NCBI GenBank assembly: GCA_963701445.1
Contig: CAVPAM010000007.1
Coordinates: forward strand, 113,555-177,554
Length of the DNA stretch: 64,000 nt
Direction: 5' to 3'
Source of the DNA: CAKZLS01 sp963701445
GTDB lineage: Bacteria; Pseudomonadota; Alphaproteobacteria; Rhodospirillales; Defluviicoccaceae
This document shows positions 60,346-64,000 of the stretch, one piece after another (within the stretch, counting starts at the first letter, position 1; each line of letters opens with the position of its first letter). The position numbers and the translations under genes were made by a program. The notes beneath the pieces are model-generated. The model made no database searches, was not told where the DNA came from, and saw only the letters and a list, made by a program, of their open reading frames with translations.

Positions 60346-61041
60346 TTAGTGGCGGCACAGGTCGTCATGGCGGCGCGTCAGGTCGTGCGCGGGCATCCTT
60401 GTCGAGGTTGCGGAATGCCGCCGACAGGCTGTCGCTGCGATGCTCCCGGGGCACGCCGCCAAGCGACCACAGGGCATTCTGCAGGCCCTCGGCCAGGGCG
60501 ACGAAGCTCTCGCCGCCGAGCACGACATGGGCATGCTCGAAGCCGGAATAGGCGAGCCGGAAATGGTAGAGCCGGTGATCGAGCGGCTGGCCGGCGATGG
60601 TGATGCCGGCCTCGCCCATGTCGGTGAAATCCGACAGGCCGACGCCGGCCGGGCTCATGCGTCTGGCGGAAGATGACCTCCTGCTCCTCGCCGTGAACGG
60701 CACGCCAGGCGCGGATCGCGCCGTTCCAGCGTGCGGCGAATGCCGCTGCCCAGTTCAGGATGGCGCCGCAGCATCTCCTCGAAGATGGCGACCGGCCGAA
60801 TGCCGGGCGCCGCCTTCAGCAGCGGCACGACATCGGTCTCGAAAACATGGCCAAGCGGATCGGGACGGCGGCGCTGCCGCGCTACCTTCTTCTGCGAGGG
60901 CAGCCGCGGATCCTTCTCGATGCGATAGGCCGTGGCCATGCTGATCGACGCCTTCGCCGCCGCGACGGCCGTCGTATGGGTTTGTTCGACGAACTTCATG
61001 TAGAGCCTCATCTGGTGATCGGTTACGTGGCGGCCGGGCAC
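60346..61041 (-). pseudogene. IS21 transposase IstA, frameshifted and truncated
   Basis: From a GTG at 61041 it reads VPGRHVTDHQMRLYMKFVEQ, ISMATAYRIEKDPRLPSQKK, PGIRPVAIFEEMLRRHPELG and, after a frameshift near 60690, VGLSDFTDMGEAGITIAGQP (first catalytic Asp), HVVLGGESFVALAEGLQNAL and REHRSDSLSAAFRNLDKDA. A second frame change precedes LTRRHDDLCRH, where homology stops at 60346. The catalytic domain is incomplete. Confidence 0.8.
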
Positions 61042-61228
61042 AAGGCGATTCCTCCCAATCGGAAAAACCACCGGCATACCCGGTCGGCCGCAAACACCAG
61101 ACAACGCTCCCGAAGGAACGCCGCCGGCGGCTCGAAACTCCGGTCGGGCTACGCCCTCCCTGCGTCTCAAGCCGCCGGCATTCTCATCCTGATTGACGCA
61201 ACACTCTCATCTTGATTGTCGCGCTACA
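60346..61228 (-). mobile_element. IS21-family element, 3' truncated
   Basis: The outer end at 61228 reads (minus strand) TGTAGCGCGACAATCAAG and shows the short repeated motifs typical of IS21 ends (TCAAGATGAGAGTG and TCAGGATGAGAATG). It interrupts the second IS66 transposase. Only the first ~230 codons of istA remain; istB and the far end are missing. Confidence 0.75.
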
Positions 61229-62152
61229 GCCGTAGCCCGCCAGATGCCGTTCCGGGTGTTCGCCCGAACGGTCGCGGGAATAGTGGAACAGGGCCGCCGG
61301 CGGGTCGGCGCCGCCGAAGGGCGCGTCGTCGCGCACATAGGTCCACACCCGGCCGGTCCGGGTCTTGCCCTTGGCCAGCACCGGTACCGTGGTCTCGTCG
61401 CCATGCAGGCGTTCGGCCGCCAGCACATGGGCGGCGATCCGGTCATGAAGGGGCCGCAGTTGCCAGGCACAGGCCCCCACCTGGTCGGCCAGGGTCGACA
61501 GGCCGAGGTCCACGCCCTCGCGGGTGTAGCGTTCGCTCTGCCGGTTCAGCGGTTGATGCTGCCCGTACTTCTCGAACAGGATCATCGCCAGCAGGTTCGG
61601 GCCCGCAAAGCCCCGCGGCGTGGCGTGGAACGGTGCCGGCGGCTGGCTGATCTTCTCGCAGTCCCGGCAACTGAACTTCTCGCGCACCGTCTGGATCACC
61701 TTCCACTGACGGGGAATGACCTCCAGGGTCTCGGTGACGTCCTCGCCCAGCTTGCGCAGGCGATCGGAGCCGCAGCAGGCACAGGTCTTGGGCGCCTCGA
61801 CAACCACCCGCTCGCGCGGCAGGTGGGCTGGGAAGGGCTTCCGCCCCGGCCTCTTGCGGGCAACCCCTGTCACCGCGGTGGTTGGGGTGCTGGCAGCCTC
61901 GGCCGCCAACTCGTCCTCCGTCGCCCGGGCCTCCAGTTCCTCCAGCTCCAGTTCCAGCTGCTCCAGAAGGCGGCGCTTGCGCTCCGAACGGGTCCCATAG
62001 ATCTGGCGACGCAGCTTGGCGATCTCCAGCTTCAACGTGGTGATGATGGTGGCCGCTCCCGCGGCCTCGGCTTCCGCGCGATCGGCCCGCTCGAGGGCTG
62101 CCGCGAGGGAGGACTTGAGGGCGGAAATCTCGGCTGCGGCGGCGCTGTCCAT
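61229..62152 (-). pseudogene. IS66 transposase TnpC, C-terminus lost
   Basis: From the ATG at 62152 the frame gives a normal IS66 N-terminus: a leucine-rich coiled coil (LKLEIAKLRRQIYGTRSERK, LLEQLELELEELEARATEDE), the zinc-finger region (VVEAPKTCACCGSDRLRKLG, FSCRDCEKISQPPAPFHATP) and the start of the catalytic part (LHGDETTVPVLAKGKTRTGR). It is cut after HPERHLAGY by the IS21 end. About 200 C-terminal residues are missing. Confidence 0.85.
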
Positions 62153-62227
62153 GGCCCCATGGAATCACGCATTCCGTTGGTTTACCAGCATTCTTTGGGC
62201 TTTTTTGCAGGGCGTTCCGGGGCTATT

Positions 62228-62430
62228 CTAGCCCGTCGTCAAGGGTCGCCAGGTGCGTTGCGGCGCCCGCCAATCGATCCCCTCAAGCAGCATCGCCAAC
62301 TGCGCCGGCGTGACGCGTCACCTTGCCGTCCGCCGGCGACGGCCAGACGAAGCGCCCCCGCTCCAGGCGCTTGGAAAACAGACACGCCCCCTGGCCGTCC
62401 CACCAGATCATCTTGATCAGATCACCAAAC
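62228..62430 (-). pseudogene. IS66 TnpB fragment
   Basis: The minus strand reads GDLIKMIWWDGQGACLFSKR, LERGRFVWPSPADGKV and, after a small frameshifting insertion near 62315, TPAQLAMLLEGIDWRAPQRT and WRPLTTG to the stop at 62228. This is the C-terminal two thirds of TnpB, just upstream of tnpC as usual. The 5' part is missing from about 62430 on. Confidence 0.75.
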
Positions 62431-62449
62431 CAACCATCATTCCGCATAC

Positions 62450-62923
62450 TCTTTGCGATCCGTTCGGATCGACTATCCATGGCACCCGCTGTATGGACAG
62501 CGGCTTCCCGCCCACCGTGGTGCTCGGCGGGATGGCGTTGAGGTCCTGATTGTCGAGGAGCGGCCGGGACTGACGCGTGAGGTTCCCGCCTGGATGTGCG
62601 ATGGCGCTGTTTGCGTCGGCCTGACGATTGGTCCGCCGCTGGTCACGGTCGATACCTTGCAGGAACTGTCGTTCGTTCTCGGAGCCCTGTCACAGGAGAC
62701 AGCGGACAGCGCATCCTTGCCTCTTCCCATCAAGGAGGAGGACGCCAATGAACCAGCAGAAGATGCAACCACGAACGCAACTCCGTCTAAGGCTGGAGCG
62801 ACCGCCGGCCTCATCGCAGTTGACACCGGACTCGCGAGATCTGCTCGAAGCTCTCGCCGATTTGCTGCTCGCCGCCCTCGACCCGACAGAGTTGAAGTCC
62901 AGCGGGAAGGAGAGCGGCGATAA
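62450..62923 (+). pseudogene. Accessory protein of a serine-recombinase module (DUF5372-like), 5' truncated
   Basis: The frame reads IDYPWHPLYGQRLPAHRGAR, DGVEVLIVEERPGLTREVPA, WMCDGAVCVGLTIGPPLVTV and ELSFVLGAL, which matches the short proteins that precede large serine recombinases in some transposable modules. The usual N-terminal start is missing, since TnpB sequence abuts it. After about 62730 the frame overlaps the next small gene and is probably noncoding. Confidence 0.55.
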
Positions 62924-62930
62924 GTCCTAA
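62748..62930 (+). CDS. Small protein upstream of the serine recombinase
   Basis: Sixty residues from the ATG at 62748, after a strong ribosome site AAGGAGGAG. The product (MNQQKMQPRTQLRLRLERPP at the start, RDLLEALADLLLAALDPTE near the end) has one amphipathic helix and no recognised domain. It is commonly found between the DUF5372-like gene and the recombinase gene in such modules. Confidence 0.6.
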   Translation: MNQQKMQPRTQLRLRLERPPASSQLTPDSRDLLEALADLLLAALDPTELKSSGKESGDKS

Positions 62931-64000
62931 GATCACGTCCGACCACCTCGCCCGTGACGCCGTGGTCTACATCCGCCAATCGACCATGGCTCAGGTCGTT
63001 GGTAACACCGAGAGCCAAAGAAGGCAGTATGCATTGGCCGACAAGGCTAAGACGGCTGGGTTTGCGTCGGTGACCATCATCGATGACGATCTCGGCCGCT
63101 CGGGTTCCGGTCAGATCGAGCGACCGGGGTTCCAGAAGCTGGTTGCTGCCGTTTGTGGCGGCGGCGTTGGCGCCGTGTATTGCATCGAAGCCTCGAGGCT
63201 GGCCCGCAATGGCCGAGACTGGCATCACCTGATCGATCTTTGCGCCCTTGCCGGCGCTCTGGTGATCGATCCTGATGGCATCTATGATCCGCAGCTGATC
63301 AATGACCGGCTTCTGCTGGGCTTGAAGGGAACGATGTCGGAATATGAGCTGAGCCTTTTGCGTCAACGCGGGTTGGCGGCCCGGGACTCCAAGGCTCGGC
63401 GTGGCCGACTAAGGTTCACCTTGCCGCCTGGCTACTGCTGGAGCGAGACGGGCCAGATCGAGATGGATCCGGATGAGCGGGTGGCCGATACGATCCATCT
63501 GTTGTTCAAAAAGTTCCGCGAGCTTGGCAGTGGCCGTCAGGTCTTCCTTTGGGTGCGACAGTCGAAGATCCAGCTGCCGGTCGTGCGGCGCAACGCGGCG
63601 AGCTACAGGATCGCGTGGAAAGCAGCGGCCTATCACACGGTCATGCAGGTCCTCAAGAGCCCGATCTATGCCGGTGCCTACGCGTTCGGCAGGCGAAGTC
63701 AGCGAACCGAGGTTGTCGACGGCCGTGCACGCAAGAGGAATGGTCATCGCCGGGCCATGAAGGACTGGGGCGCTTTGCTGAGAGACAATCACCCAGGCTA
63801 CATCACCTGGGAGGCATTCGAGGAGAACCAGCGGATGATCCAGGAGAACGCCCACATGCAAAAGCGGGCGTCTCGAAAGTCGGCGCGCGGCGGCCGCGCC
63901 CTCCTGACCGGTCTGGTCCGATGCGGGCATTGTGGCCGCATGATGCGCGTCTTTTACGGCATGCGCTCCGGACATGCGCATCGCTATGGTGCTTGTGCCA
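62920..64000 (+). CDS. Large serine recombinase, runs off the window end
   Basis: An open frame without a stop continues to 64000 (about 360 codons visible). The resolvase domain shows the catalytic Ser in AVVYIRQSTMAQVVGNTESQ, then IIDDDLGRSGSGQIERPGFQ and VYCIEASRLARNGRDWHHLI. A recombinase domain follows (VADTIHLLFKKFRELGSGRQ, LKSPIYAGAYAFGRR) and the first half of the zinc beta ribbon (GLVRCGHCGRMMRVFYG). No canonical start codon precedes the conserved start; the frame opens after a stop at 62893 and has ATA at 62920 where a start is expected, overlapping the end of the small upstream gene. Confidence 0.88.
   Translation, partial: MSPKITSDHLARDAVVYIRQSTMAQVVGNTESQRRQYALADKAKTAGFASVTIIDDDLGRSGSGQIERPGFQKLVAAVCGGGVGAVYCIEASRLARNGRDWHHLIDLCALAGALVIDPDGIYDPQLINDRLLLGLKGTMSEYELSLLRQRGLAARDSKARRGRLRFTLPPGYCWSETGQIEMDPDERVADTIHLLFKKFRELGSGRQVFLWVRQSKIQLPVVRRNAASYRIAWKAAAYHTVMQVLKSPIYAGAYAFGRRSQRTEVVDGRARKRNGHRRAMKDWGALLRDNHPGYITWEAFEENQRMIQENAHMQKRASRKSARGGRALLTGLVRCGHCGRMMRVFYGMRSGHAHRYGACA

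Overview
The window reads as a high-GC alphaproteobacterial chromosome segment. The evidence is a GcrA-type cell-cycle regulator, a CarD-family regulator followed by FdxA, a SUV3-like helicase, an alphaproteobacterial-style cobalamin gene set, and very dense 4-nt translational overlaps. I would place it near the Rhodospirillales, but that is inference; no rRNA or other decisive marker is present.

Layout. 1-8 kb is an insertion-sequence zone: gcrA and a META-domain lipoprotein gene, then an IS4-type element that contains an IS1182-type element that in turn contains an IS5-type element, then a PRC-barrel gene and an IS630-type element. 8-11.5 kb holds ada, a YgjP-like peptidase, a DapA-family aldolase and a YcgN-like protein. 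11.5-24.8 kb is the first cobalamin block: cobB (with SCO and a TauE/SafE-like membrane protein), cbiD-cobK on the plus strand, the minus-strand operon cbiX-cobH-cobL-(cobI.cbiG.cobJ)-cobM, and cbiB on the plus strand. 24.8-29.6 kb carries a glutathione S-transferase gene and a run of small envelope and exported proteins (SH3b, GlsB-like, L,D-transpeptidase, PliG-like). 29.6-40.6 kb is the second cobalamin block: cobQ, a SYLF lipoprotein gene, cobO, cobN, cobW, cobU, cobC-like, cobS and, on the plus strand, cobT. 40.6-56 kb is housekeeping: an M48 protease, a SLOG-type protein, a degenerate phosphatase, carD, fdxA, terB-like, an S4 protein, the helicase, a TPR protein, pcm, htpG, acnA and a COQ10/RatA-like protein. 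56.2-64 kb is a mobile-element graveyard that starts at a tRNA-Arg(CCU) gene broken in its anticodon stem-loop. It holds integrase pieces, two IS66 remnants (one split by an IS21 fragment) and a large serine recombinase that runs off the window.

How the genes work together. Twenty or so genes or domains cover most of the corrin ring, lower-ligand attachment and nucleotide-loop assembly. The early part is of the cobalt-early type (CbiX, CbiD, CbiG; no CobG or CobF seen), yet the large aerobic chelatase subunit CobN and CobW are also present, so the route looks mosaic. Two multi-domain fusions stand out: CobI-CbiG-CobJ in one chain, and CobH with an about 310-residue N-terminal RNase H-like domain.

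Caution on quality. GST, cobN, cobU and acnA are each broken by one frameshift, and each has a length of 3n+1. Together with similar +1 breaks in mobile genes this looks more like insertion errors in the sequence than true gene decay.
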